NCBI RefSeq assembly: GCF_015160855.1
Contig: NZ_CP063373.1
Coordinates: 3,596,001 to 3,660,000, forward strand
Direction: 5' to 3'
Length of the DNA: 64,000 nucleotides
DNA from: Streptomyces ferrugineus
Lineage (GTDB): Bacteria; Actinomycetota; Actinomycetes; Streptomycetales; Streptomycetaceae
Shown here in pieces: positions 28,808 through 37,278 of this stretch (positions are counted from its first letter, which is position 1; every line of letters starts with the position of its first letter). Under the pieces are notes generated by a model, which had not been told where the DNA came from, did not search any database, and saw only the letters and a program-made list of their open reading frames with translations. Position numbers and translations under genes: made by a program.

Positions 28808-30204
28808 CGCGCATCCCCCTCGACCACTGCCATGTCCCCTCCCGCGGCGGCGACACCGCGCCGCACCATCCGCACCGCCAGCGCGTGCTTGCACGGCCCG
28901 CGCCCGCCCCGGTACTTCGCCCACCACAGACAGCTGCAGCTCAGCACCCCCGACTCGTCGCGCACCCGGTGCACATGCCCGTCCTCGGCCGTCACCGTGC
29001 CGACCGCGCCGTCCAGCGCGACCGCGCCCGCCGCCACCAGGGCCCGGGCCGAGCGCAGCCGAGGGTTGTGGCGCTCGGCGCGCTCGGCGTCGTACGGCAG
29101 CTCACGGTGGAAGTAGGCCGCCTCCGCCGTGTCGTAGCCGACCCGCCCCGACGTGCCCAGGCGGACCAGGGCCGCGCGTACGCGCTCGGACGTGAGCCCC
29201 GAGGCCGCGGCCAGGTCGGCGACGTCGACACGGGGTTCCCACGCGAGGAGCACCGCGATCAGCTCCGCGTCCTCGGCGGCCTCGTCGGTCGCGAGCGCGT
29301 CGAGGACGCCGCCCTCACCGGAGAAGCCGCGCGAGGCGTCGGGCGACAGGGTCAGCGTCAGCCGCATGCCCGGCAGGACCGCCTCCCACGCGCTCGCCGT
29401 GCCGGCCGCACCGCCGGTGACCGCGGGACCGTACACCCGCAGGGCCGTGGCATGACGCAGCACCCGCTGCAGCGCGACCAGCCGCTCCGGGCCCGGCAGA
29501 CACACCGCGCCGGGCACCGCGCGCGTGGTCGGCCGCAGCCCGCTCCCCGACGGCACCACCCACCGCGGGCCGCCCCGGGTCCCGGCGCGCGGCAGCGCCC
29601 GCAGGAACCGCACCGCCTCGGCGGCCGGCAGCTCGGCCCGCAGATCGAACCCGGCCGCTGTCACCTGCGCCTCCGCGAAGCCCCGCAGCCAGCGGTCCGG
29701 AAGCGGCACCTTCTTCTCCACGACCGGACCGTCCAGCGTGGTCACGGCCAACTCCTCGGGACCCACCCGCATATGGAGCGGATCGTCCGAGCCGATCCTG
29801 GACAGCGCCTCGCGCAGCGGGTTGTTGACGTCGACGTTCGTCGTGCCGTGCCCCACCTCGCCGCCGTCCAGGCCCGCCTCCATTACGTCCAGCCGGGCGT
29901 ACACCCCGCAGCAGCCGGAGAACGACTCGAAGCGCAGCCGGTCGCCGTTGCCCGTCACCACCGGATCCAGCGAGGCGCGCAGCTGCCGCTGGTAGTACCG
30001 GGCGGCCGCCACGTCGGCCACCGCGAGCAGTGCCGCCGAGGCTACCTGAGGAGACGTCAGAAAGCCCGCGAAGAACCGCGGATGGTCCCGCACTCCCGAG
30101 GGCGTCGCACCCCTCGAAGTCTCCAGCCCCAGCCGCTGTCCGCCCGCTGCGGACTCCAGCACGGAGGGTCGCCGATAGGCCACGGCCTGCAAAGATCGCG
30201 TCAT
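28804..30204 (-). CDS. SWIM zinc-finger family protein
   Basis: The 466-residue protein ends with a SWIM motif, CxCx(n)CxH, in CSCLWWAKYRGGRGPCKHALAV near residue 440. SWIM fingers bind DNA or protein partners. The first 400 residues are an uncharacterised mixed fold (SGCCGVYARLDVME near 105) followed by a wHTH-like stretch (AASGLTSERVRAALVRLG). The ATG at 30204 lies 6 bases after TACGGT, which with TTGTCAGTG upstream makes a RecA-NDp-type promoter; the transcript would be leaderless. It is coupled to the DUF6493-like gene. Confidence 0.88.
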   Translation of the reverse strand: MTRSLQAVAYRRPSVLESAAGGQRLGLETSRGATPSGVRDHPRFFAGFLTSPQVASAALLAVADVAAARYYQRQLRASLDPVVTGNGDRLRFESFSGCCGVYARLDVMEAGLDGGEVGHGTTNVDVNNPLREALSRIGSDDPLHMRVGPEELAVTTLDGPVVEKKVPLPDRWLRGFAEAQVTAAGFDLRAELPAAEAVRFLRALPRAGTRGGPRWVVPSGSGLRPTTRAVPGAVCLPGPERLVALQRVLRHATALRVYGPAVTGGAAGTASAWEAVLPGMRLTLTLSPDASRGFSGEGGVLDALATDEAAEDAELIAVLLAWEPRVDVADLAAASGLTSERVRAALVRLGTSGRVGYDTAEAAYFHRELPYDAERAERHNPRLRSARALVAAGAVALDGAVGTVTAEDGHVHRVRDESGVLSCSCLWWAKYRGGRGPCKHALAVRMVRRGVAAAGGDMAVVEGDAR

Positions 30205-30233
30205 GGAAAAACCGTAGAGGCGGCCACTGACAA
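30205..30233 (-). promoter_or_regulatory. RecA-NDp (PafBC-type) DNA-damage promoter of the SWIM operon
   Basis: On the minus strand TTGTCAGTG (30233-30225), 8 bases, TACGGT (30216-30211), then 6 bases to the ATG at 30204. This matches exactly the published actinobacterial RecA-independent damage promoter, TTGTCRGTG-N8-TAnnnT. Confidence 0.75.
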
Positions 30234-30298
30234 TCGGCCTTGACCTGCGAAAACGCCTCGACAGCGGGCCAGTTGGCCGGGTACCGGCTCCGACGCGA

Positions 30299-30339
30299 CA
30301 GTGCCGCGCACCCGGGGATGACTCGGGTGCGCGGCACTG
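30299..30339 (-). terminator. Strong terminator after phoD
   Basis: A 16-bp perfect inverted repeat (CAGTGCCGCGCACCCG at 30299-30314 and its complement at 30324-30339) with a 9-nt loop, starting 17 bases after the phoD stop. Confidence 0.8.
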
Positions 30340-30356
30340 CCCTGAGCGTACGGGAC

Positions 30357-31931
30357 CTACTGGCCGACCCGTCCCGGCTGGAGCACCTGGGTGAACAGGA
30401 CCGTGCCGTCCTGCTCGCGCAGCCGTACCGTCAGCTCCCCGCTGTGGCCGTCGATGTCGACCTCGCCGAAGAACTGGTAGCCGCCGGCGGGGGAGACGTT
30501 CGCGGTGGTCGGCGCCTTCACGAACACCCGCTCCGGGCCGAAGGTGTGGTCGAGCGTGTTGGCCGGGAAGGCACCCGCGTTGAGCGGACCGGAGACGAAC
30601 TCCCAGAACGGCTCGAAGTCGGTGAAGGCCGCCCGCGACGGCTGGTAGTGCTGGGCGGAGGTGTAGTGGACGTCGGCGGTCAGCCACACCGTGCCGGTGA
30701 TCCGGCGGTGCTTGACGAACCGCAGCAGCTCGGCGATCTGGAGCTCACGGCCGAGCGGGGCGCCCGGGTCGCCCTGGGCGACGGCCTCGATGTTCGGCTT
30801 GCCGTCCCCGGTGTCCGGCACGACCAGTCCCAGCGGCATGTCCGAGGCGATCACCTTCCACACCGCCCGGGACCGGGACAGCTCACGCTTGAGCCAGTTC
30901 AGCTGCTCGGCGCCGAGGATGCCCTGCGCGTCGGTGGTCTGGTCGTCCGCCGAGTTGGCGTTGCGGTAGGTGCGCATGTCCAGCACGAACACGTCCAGCA
31001 GCGGACCGTGGTTGACCACGCGGTAGACCCGGCCGTCGGGGCGGCGCAGGGTCGAGATGGGGAAGTACTCCGAGAAGGCCTGCCGGGCGCGCGCGGCCAG
31101 GACGTCGACGCTCTTCTCCGTGTAGCGGGAGTCGCCGAGGATCTCGCCGGGGTACCAGTTGTTGGTCACCTCGTGGTCGTCCCACTGGATGATGGACGGG
31201 ACCTGGGCGTTGAACCGCTTGAGGTTGTCGTCGAGCAGGTTGTAGCGGAAGTTGCCGCGGAACTCCGTCAGCGTCTCGGCGACCTTGGACTTCTCCTCGG
31301 TGGTGATGTTCCGCCAGGTGCTGCCGTCGGGCAGGGCGACGGAGGCCGCGATCGGGCCGTCGGCGTAGACGTTGTCGCCGCTGCACAGGAAGAAGTCCGG
31401 GTCCAGCGCGGCCATGGCGTTGTAGATCGTGTAGCCGCCGAAGTCCGGGTTGATGCCCCAGCCCTGCCCGGCGAGGTCGCCCGACCACACGAACCGCACC
31501 CCGTCGCGCCGCCGCGCGGACGCCGTACGGAACGTGCCGGTGACCGGCTCGCCGGTGCGGCGCGGGTCGTCCGGGTCGGCGAGCCGCACCCGGTAGTGGA
31601 TCTGCTCGCCGGAGGGCAGGCCGCGCAGCCGGGTCGTGCCGGTGAAGTCCGTGTCCGCGCCGAGCAGCGGGCCGTGCCATCTGCGCGGGTTGCGGAACGA
31701 CTCGGTCGCGGAGGTCTCCACGATCATCCGGGCCGGACGGTCCGAGCGCACCCACACCAGCCCGGAGTCGCAGGTCACGTCCCCCGTCTGCACGCCCCAG
31801 CCCGCCTTGGGGCGCCCCGACAGGGCGAACGCCGGGGCCGAGCCGAGCGCCGTGGGCAGGGTCAGGGCCGCCGACGCGGCGAGCGAGCCGCGCAGAACGC
31901 TGCGGCGGCCCGGGAACGGACGATGTGACAT
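30357..31931 (-). CDS. phoD: Tat-exported PhoD-type alkaline phosphatase
   Basis: The 524-residue protein starts with a twin-arginine signal (GRRSVLRGSLAASAALTLP, cleavage after SAPAFA), so it is secreted folded. PhoD motifs follow: VWSGDLAGQGWG, CSGDNVYADGPI, QWDDHEVTNNWYPGE, and WLTADVHYTSAQHYQP, which supply the Fe/Ca ligands. PhoD is an extracellular phosphodiesterase/phosphomonoesterase of the phosphate-starvation response. The ATG at 31931 has GGAGG 5 bases upstream. I did not find a clear PhoP box in the 32 kb intergenic gap. A strong terminator follows. Confidence 0.93.
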   Translation of the reverse strand: MSHRPFPGRRSVLRGSLAASAALTLPTALGSAPAFALSGRPKAGWGVQTGDVTCDSGLVWVRSDRPARMIVETSATESFRNPRRWHGPLLGADTDFTGTTRLRGLPSGEQIHYRVRLADPDDPRRTGEPVTGTFRTASARRRDGVRFVWSGDLAGQGWGINPDFGGYTIYNAMAALDPDFFLCSGDNVYADGPIAASVALPDGSTWRNITTEEKSKVAETLTEFRGNFRYNLLDDNLKRFNAQVPSIIQWDDHEVTNNWYPGEILGDSRYTEKSVDVLAARARQAFSEYFPISTLRRPDGRVYRVVNHGPLLDVFVLDMRTYRNANSADDQTTDAQGILGAEQLNWLKRELSRSRAVWKVIASDMPLGLVVPDTGDGKPNIEAVAQGDPGAPLGRELQIAELLRFVKHRRITGTVWLTADVHYTSAQHYQPSRAAFTDFEPFWEFVSGPLNAGAFPANTLDHTFGPERVFVKAPTTANVSPAGGYQFFGEVDIDGHSGELTVRLREQDGTVLFTQVLQPGRVGQ

Positions 31932-32061
31932 GGAGGCCTCCAGGGGCGGGATCCGGCCAGTGTGCAGTGCCACAACTACTGGTGCGCCGCAGCGCACACG
32001 GAAACCACAAGTGAACAACTGACCGCGTCCGCGAGGGAACCGGCGCGTCACAGTGACCCGG

Positions 32062-33510
32062 TCAGCCCGCGCCCGGTGCCGCCGCACGGGCCATCAACCG
32101 CACGCCGTCCCGGATCCGGGACGGCGACAGATGGGCGTACCCCAGCACCAGCCGCACGCCGGGCCGCTCGTCGTCCCCGGTACGCGCGTGTGCGTAGTGC
32201 GTCAGCGGGCGCACCGCCACACCGGCCGCGCCCACGCGCGCGAGGAACCGCTCCTGCGGCCCGTACCGCTCCGGCAGCGCGGCGATGACGTGCAGCCCCG
32301 CCGCGATCCCGGTGACCTCCGCGCCCGGAAAGTGCTCCTCCAGAGCGGCGACGAGGGTGTCGCGCCGCTCCCGGTACGCGCGCTGGCAGCGACGCAGCTG
32401 GCGGTCGTAGTCGCCGCGCTCCACGAACCGGGCGAACAGCGCCTGATCCAGGGTGGGATGACCGAGATCCATGGTCCGCTTGCGCTCCACCACGTCCTCC
32501 GCCAGGGCCTCCGGCACCAGCAGCCAGCCGAGCCGCAGTCCCGGGGCGAGGGACTTGCTGACCGACCCCGCATAGGCGACGCGCTCCGGGTCGAGCCCCT
32601 GGAGCGCGCCCACGGGAGCGCGGTCGTAGCGGAAGTCGCCGTCGTAGTCGTCCTCCAGGACGAACCCGTCGACGGACCGCGCCCAGTCGAGCAGCTCGCC
32701 GCGGCGCCGGGCGGAGTAGGCGATGCCGGTCGGGAACTGGTGTGCTGGCGTCGTGACGACGGACCGTACGCCCGACTCCCGCAGCGGGCCGACGGCGAGC
32801 CCCTCGTCGTCCATGGGCAGCGGCACGGTGGCGACACCGGCGGCGGCGTAGAGGGCGTCGTGCCCCGGGCTCCCGGGGTCCTCGACACCCACTTCGCGCA
32901 GCCCGCGCGCGTGCAGCACGAAGCCCAGCACCGTCGTCGCCTGCGACACCCCGGAGACGACCACGATGCGCTCGGGATCCGCGACCACCCCCCGGCGGCG
33001 CGCGAGCAGCTCCGCCAGCGCCGTGCGCAGCCGGGGCAGCCCGCGCGGATCGGGATAGCCCAGCTCGTGGTGCGGCAGCTCGGACAGCACCCCGCGCTGA
33101 GCGGCCGCCCACGCGGCCCGCGGGAACAGCGACATGTCCGGCGTGCCGGCGACGAAGTCGGCCCGGGCGCCGGTGGAGCGCGGCGCGAGGTCACGCGCGC
33201 GTGGCCGGGCGGCCCGTACGGCATCGCCCACCCAGGTCCCGGCACCCCGGCCGCTGCGCAGATAGCCCTCCGCCGTGAGCTGCTCGTACGCCTCGGTGAC
33301 CAGCCCGCGCGACACCCCGAGGTCGGCCGCCAGATCCCGGCTCGACGGCAGCCGCGTCCCCGACACCAGCCGCCCCGACCGCACCGCCTCCCGCAACGCC
33401 GCCTGCAGCGCACGCCCACGCGCGCGTGCGGGCGCCGACGCGGCGGGGAGCAGCAGCTCCCAGGCGGGTGAGCCGACCCGAGGGTCCGGATTGGTCCGCG
33501 ATGACGTCAT
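32062..33510 (-). CDS. MocR-family GntR/aminotransferase-type regulator
   Basis: The 482-residue protein has an N-terminal GntR winged helix (GTRLPSSRDLAADLGVSRGLVTEAYEQLTAEGYL) fused to a fold-type-I aminotransferase domain with the PLP lysine in AGSVSKSLAPGLRLGW and VLEDDYDGDFRYD. MocR proteins sense PLP or amino compounds and usually control a divergent gene. The divergent gene here is an EamA transporter. The ATG at 33510 lies within the palindrome ATGACGTCAT. Repeats of GGACC/GGTCC surround the start and may form the operator. Confidence 0.94.
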   Translation of the reverse strand: MTSSRTNPDPRVGSPAWELLLPAASAPARARGRALQAALREAVRSGRLVSGTRLPSSRDLAADLGVSRGLVTEAYEQLTAEGYLRSGRGAGTWVGDAVRAARPRARDLAPRSTGARADFVAGTPDMSLFPRAAWAAAQRGVLSELPHHELGYPDPRGLPRLRTALAELLARRRGVVADPERIVVVSGVSQATTVLGFVLHARGLREVGVEDPGSPGHDALYAAAGVATVPLPMDDEGLAVGPLRESGVRSVVTTPAHQFPTGIAYSARRRGELLDWARSVDGFVLEDDYDGDFRYDRAPVGALQGLDPERVAYAGSVSKSLAPGLRLGWLLVPEALAEDVVERKRTMDLGHPTLDQALFARFVERGDYDRQLRRCQRAYRERRDTLVAALEEHFPGAEVTGIAAGLHVIAALPERYGPQERFLARVGAAGVAVRPLTHYAHARTGDDERPGVRLVLGYAHLSPSRIRDGVRLMARAAAPGAG

Positions 33511-33533
33511 GAAAGTGGACCTTAATGCGGACC
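33483..33533. promoter_or_regulatory. Candidate MocR operator
   Basis: GGTCC occurs at 33483-33487 and 33493-33497, and its complement GGACC at 33517-33521 and 33529-33533, placed almost symmetrically around ATGACGTCAT (33501-33510). MocR regulators are known to bind paired direct repeats, and this set overlaps the likely -35 regions of both divergent genes. The outer pair lies within the regulator's first codons. Confidence 0.5.
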
Positions 33534-33544
33534 GCCGCGCTGCC

Positions 33545-33557
33545 TAGCGTCGCTGCC
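33545..33557 (+). promoter_or_regulatory. Leaderless-type -10 element of the EamA gene
   Basis: TAGCGT (33545-33550) lies 7 bases before the ATG at 33558, with no ribosome site. The GGACC repeats sit at the expected -35 distance. Confidence 0.5.
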
Positions 33558-34475
33558 ATGAACGCCACCACCGCGCGCGGGGCCCTCCTCGCCGCGCTCG
33601 CCTGTGTCCTCGTCGGAGGCTCCTTCACCGCCAACAGCCTGCTCGGCGACTACCCGTACGCGGGCGGCCAGTTCCTCCGCTACGGGCTGGCCTGCCTGCT
33701 GCTCCTGCCCATCGTCGGGCCGGACGCCCGGGCCCGCCTCCGTGCCCTCGCGCCCCGCCAGTGGGCCCGCCTCGCGCTGCTCGCGACCGTCGGCATGGTC
33801 GGCTTCAACCTGGCCGTCATCGCCGCAGAACGCACCGCCGAACCGGCCGTCCCCGGCGTCTTCGTCGGCTGCGCGCCCGTGGTCGTGGCCGTCCTCGTCC
33901 CCCTCCTGGAGCGGCGTCGCCCCCGGCGCACCGTCCTGGGCGGGGCGTGGCTCGTCGTGCTCGGCGCCTGCGCGGTCCAGGGCTGGGGGCGCACCGACGG
34001 CACCGGCATCGCCTTCTCGGTGTGCGCCCTGGCCGGCGAGGTCGGCTTCGCGGTGCTCGCCGTGCCCGTGCTGCGGCCGCTCGGCCCGCGGCTGCTGTCC
34101 GCCACCGTGTGCGGCATCGCGGCCGTCGAGTCCGCGGCGGCCGGGGCGCTGCTCGACGGCGGCGCATGGCTGCGCCGGCCGGACGCCACCGAGACCGCGG
34201 CCCTGCTGTGGCAGGCGGTGATCGTGACCGTCATCGGGTTCGTGTGCTGGTACATCGGCATGCAGCGGCTCGGCGCCGAGCGCGCCACGCTGTTCTCCGG
34301 GCTCATCCCCGTCGCCGCCGCCTGCACCGCGCCGCTCGTCGGCACCGGCTCCTACGGCATCCCCCAGGCCGTCGGCAGCGCCCTGGTCGGCGCGGGCGTC
34401 GTCCTGGGCTGCCGAACACGCCAATCGCCCCCGCGTTACGAGGGGTTGCGGCAACTCGCGCGTAAACAGGTATGA
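33558..34475 (+). CDS. EamA/DMT family transporter
   Basis: The 305-residue protein has about ten hydrophobic segments in two EamA repeats (LLAALACVLVGGSFTANSLLGDYPYAGGQFLRYG and the second near VIVTVIGFVCWYIGMQRLGAERA). DMT carriers export amino acids or other metabolites. Divergence from a MocR regulator suggests transport of an amine, amino acid or vitamin B6-related compound (inference). The start at 33558 follows a leaderless promoter; the earlier in-frame codon at 33525 would overlap the operator. Confidence 0.9.
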   Translation: MNATTARGALLAALACVLVGGSFTANSLLGDYPYAGGQFLRYGLACLLLLPIVGPDARARLRALAPRQWARLALLATVGMVGFNLAVIAAERTAEPAVPGVFVGCAPVVVAVLVPLLERRRPRRTVLGGAWLVVLGACAVQGWGRTDGTGIAFSVCALAGEVGFAVLAVPVLRPLGPRLLSATVCGIAAVESAAAGALLDGGAWLRRPDATETAALLWQAVIVTVIGFVCWYIGMQRLGAERATLFSGLIPVAAACTAPLVGTGSYGIPQAVGSALVGAGVVLGCRTRQSPPRYEGLRQLARKQV

Positions 34476-34539
34476 AAGCCCGCAGGGAAGGAGCCGGCCG
34501 AAGCCGCCTCCCGCATCGCACGCGCATTCCTGGAGCCTC

Positions 34540-35034
34540 GTGGACGCCAAGAACCGATTCGAGACGAGGACCACCTTCGCATTCGCCCGAATGGAATGGC
34601 TGGCCCTTCTGGTCGTTTCGCTCGTGCTCGCCTTTCAGCACCTCTCCGAGATCCGCTGGGCCGTCTTCGTGGCGCTCTTCGCGGTGATCGACGTCATCGG
34701 CTACATCCCCGGCGCCATCGCCCACCGGCGCAGCCCGGGCAGGCGCATCGCACGCGGCTACTACGTGGCCTACAACGTGATGCACAGCCTGGTCACGGCA
34801 GGTGTCCTGGCCGGGGCGTGGGCCCTGTTCGCCGGGCCGGAATGGGCCCTGCTCGCCCTGCCCATCCACCTCCTGGGAGACCGGGCCCTCTTCGGAAACT
34901 CGTTCAAACCCTTCGGTGTCGCGTTCGAACCGGAAACTCATCCCGCCTATCGCACGTTCGAGCGGCAATACCGGGCCGCCGGCGCCGAAGTGTCGCGAGA
35001 CCGGGAGGAGACCGCCCATGCCGTCGGTGCTTGA
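34540..35034 (+). CDS. Small integral membrane protein heading the accessory cluster
   Basis: The 164-residue protein has three or four hydrophobic segments (EWLALLVVSLVLAF, WAVFVALFAVIDVIGYIPG, VMHSLVTAGVLAGAWALF and ALLALPIHLLGDR) and a charged C-terminus. Conserved-looking HLLGDR and GNSFKPFG stretches do not identify a family for me. The GTG start is 4 bases after GGAG. Its end overlaps the DUF2156 gene by 17 bases, so the two proteins may act together at the membrane. Confidence 0.75.
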   Translation: MDAKNRFETRTTFAFARMEWLALLVVSLVLAFQHLSEIRWAVFVALFAVIDVIGYIPGAIAHRRSPGRRIARGYYVAYNVMHSLVTAGVLAGAWALFAGPEWALLALPIHLLGDRALFGNSFKPFGVAFEPETHPAYRTFERQYRAAGAEVSRDREETAHAVGA

Positions 35035-35980
35035 CACACTCACCGAACACAGCGACAACCCCAGCTCCTTTCTCGCCCTGAACAGCGGAAACGAGTACTT
35101 CCGCGACGAGCGGTGGAACGGCGTGTGCGCCTATCGCCGATCCGGACGCCATGTCCTGCAATTCGGCGGCCCGTTCACCGCGCCCGAACACCGGGAACGG
35201 CTCCTCGACTCCTTCGTCGCCCACGCCGGACGACGCCTGGTCGCCGTGCAACTGCAGCGTGAGGACGCCGAGTTGTACGCGGGCCACGGCTTCACGGTCA
35301 ACCAGATCGGGGCGTCGTACGCGGTCGACCTGGCCCGGTTCACGCTGCGCGGCTCACGGTTCGTACGGCTGCGGAACAAGATCTCGCGGGCCCGCCGCGC
35401 GGGCCTCGAGGTCGCCGAGGTCCAGCCCGGCGACGACTGCGCCGAACTGGACCGGGTGGACGAGCCGTGGCTGCGCGACAAGGGCCGCCACGTCAAGGAA
35501 CTGCAATTCCTCGTCGGCCAGCGCACCGGTCCGCTGCAACACCACCGTCGGCTCTTCGTCGGCCGCATCGAGGGCGAAGCCGTCGGCTACATCAACTACT
35601 CACCCGTCTACGGCAGCCGCCCCGGCTGGCTGCACGACCTCAGCCGGCGCCGGCCCGACGCGCCGCCCGGCGTGATGGAGGCGCTCAACGCCACCGTCAT
35701 GGAACACCTCGTCGCCGACGGCGCCGGCTGGCTGCACTTCGGCTTCACCCCGTTCACCGGACTCGACGAGGAACACGAAGTACCCGGCCACAGCCGGATG
35801 TTCGCCCGGTTCGCCCGGCTGCTCGCCGAGCGCGGCAAGGCGATCTACCCGGCCGTCTCCCAGCTCGAGTACAAGGAGAAGTGGGCCCCGCACGTGGTCC
35901 TCCCGGAGTACATCGCCTTCCTGGGCAAGCCGCGCATCCCCGCCGTATGGCGACTGCTGCGCGCCACCAACGCCGTCTGA
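35018..35980 (+). CDS. DUF2156 (LPG-synthase C-terminal/GNAT-like) acyltransferase
   Basis: The 320-residue protein follows the DUF2156 pattern: FGGPFTAPEHRERLLDSF, RRLVAVQLQREDAELYAGHGFTVNQIG, LRNKISRARRAGLEVAEV, FVGRIEGEAVGYINYSPVYG and DGAGWLHFGFTPFTGL. The domain is the catalytic part of lysyl-phosphatidylglycerol synthases, a double GNAT fold using aminoacyl-tRNA. Stand-alone forms transfer aminoacyl or acyl groups to lipids or small amines. The ATG at 35018 has AGGAG 8 bases upstream. The membrane protein before it could supply the membrane part missing here. Confidence 0.85.
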   Translation: MPSVLDTLTEHSDNPSSFLALNSGNEYFRDERWNGVCAYRRSGRHVLQFGGPFTAPEHRERLLDSFVAHAGRRLVAVQLQREDAELYAGHGFTVNQIGASYAVDLARFTLRGSRFVRLRNKISRARRAGLEVAEVQPGDDCAELDRVDEPWLRDKGRHVKELQFLVGQRTGPLQHHRRLFVGRIEGEAVGYINYSPVYGSRPGWLHDLSRRRPDAPPGVMEALNATVMEHLVADGAGWLHFGFTPFTGLDEEHEVPGHSRMFARFARLLAERGKAIYPAVSQLEYKEKWAPHVVLPEYIAFLGKPRIPAVWRLLRATNAV

Positions 35981-36088
35981 CGCCATCCGGCACACCCGCG
36001 CGCTGCCGTACGACCACCCCACGAGGTCGCCGGCCTGCGCCGCCGTACGCACGAAGACCACCCCCCACCCCCGGAGGACCGCACCGGC

Positions 36089-37222
36089 ATGAGATTCCTC
36101 GAGCGTGAACGCACCACCCTGGCCAAGCTCCTGCCCGACCTGGACCCCGCCCTGCGCGAGACGCCGCTGATGGATCTGGAGCGGCCGGACAGCCCCGGGA
36201 TCCGGTTCTTCCGGGACAGCGGCGGGCCGGGGCTGCTCGTTCCGGAGGCCCATCAGGGCCGCGGAGCCACCGCGTTGGACGCGCTGCGCGTGCAGCGGGC
36301 CATCGGCAGCCGCTCTCCGTCGCTGGCCGTGGCGACCACCATGCACCACTTCTCGATGGCCACGCTCGTCGGCCTGGGCGACCAGGGCGAGGGAATGGAG
36401 TGGCTGCTCATCGAGGGCGTGGCGGCGAGCAACCGCATCATCGCCTCCGGCTTCGCCGAAGGGCGCCGCGGCGCCGGCATCCTGGAGCCGACCATGACCG
36501 CCGAGGTCACCGAGGACGGCGTACGCATCAGCGGCGTCAAGCGCCCGTGCAGCCTGGCCCGCTCCATGGACGTGCTCACCGCCAGCGTCCTCGTGCCCCG
36601 CGAGGACGGCCACGGCGACGAACTGGCCGTCGCGCTGGTCCCCGCCGAGAGCGAGGGCGTCAGCGTCAGCGGCTTCTGGTCCAGCACCTTCCTGGCCGGG
36701 GCGGAGAGCGAGCAGGTCACGCTCACCGACGTCGTCGTACCGCCGGAACTGCTGCTGCGCACCGCGGCCACCGCCCAAGGGGGCATAGACGAACTCCAGA
36801 CGGCCGGACTGATCTGGTTCCAGCTGCTGATGACGGGCAGCTACCTCGGCGCCGCCTCCGCCCTCGTCGAACGGGTCCTGCTCAACGACCGGATCCCCGA
36901 GCACGAGCGGGTACGGCTCTTCGTCGAGACCGAGGCCGCCGCGGCCGCCGCCGAAGGCCTCGCCCGCCGTGTCGACGACGGCGACCTCGGCGAGTCCGCG
37001 CTCGCCCAGGCGCTGTACGTCCGCTACGGCGTCCAGGACGCCGTGGCCCGGGTCGTCCCGCGCGCCGTCGAACTGCTCGGCGGGCTCAGCTTCATGACGT
37101 CCGACGAGGTCGGCCACCTCGCGGCCTGCGCCAACGGACTGTCCCTGCACCCGCCGTCCCGGGCCAGGATGACCGGCCCCTTCGCCGACTACCTGGCCGA
37201 CCGTCCGCTCGCCATCGCGTGA
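36089..37222 (+). CDS. Acyl-CoA dehydrogenase-fold flavoprotein without the usual catalytic Glu
   Basis: The 377-residue protein has the ACAD middle and C-terminal domains (GVKRPCSLARSMDVLTASVLVP; LLGGLSFMTSDEVGHLAAC). In standard enzymes the C-terminal motif IYEGT supplies the base Glu; the aligned place here reads LSLHPPSR. It is therefore more like the ACAD-fold flavin monooxygenases or an inactive relative than a beta-oxidation enzyme. The flavin reductase four genes on could supply reduced flavin. The start codon follows CCCCCGGAGGAcc (GGAGGA, 13 bases upstream). It is part of the rightward accessory set. Confidence 0.85.
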   Translation: MRFLERERTTLAKLLPDLDPALRETPLMDLERPDSPGIRFFRDSGGPGLLVPEAHQGRGATALDALRVQRAIGSRSPSLAVATTMHHFSMATLVGLGDQGEGMEWLLIEGVAASNRIIASGFAEGRRGAGILEPTMTAEVTEDGVRISGVKRPCSLARSMDVLTASVLVPREDGHGDELAVALVPAESEGVSVSGFWSSTFLAGAESEQVTLTDVVVPPELLLRTAATAQGGIDELQTAGLIWFQLLMTGSYLGAASALVERVLLNDRIPEHERVRLFVETEAAAAAAEGLARRVDDGDLGESALAQALYVRYGVQDAVARVVPRAVELLGGLSFMTSDEVGHLAACANGLSLHPPSRARMTGPFADYLADRPLAIA

Positions 37223-37278
37223 CCGGCGCAGCCACCCACCGCCCTGTGCCGGCCGAGACCAGTTGGGGGAGCACACCC

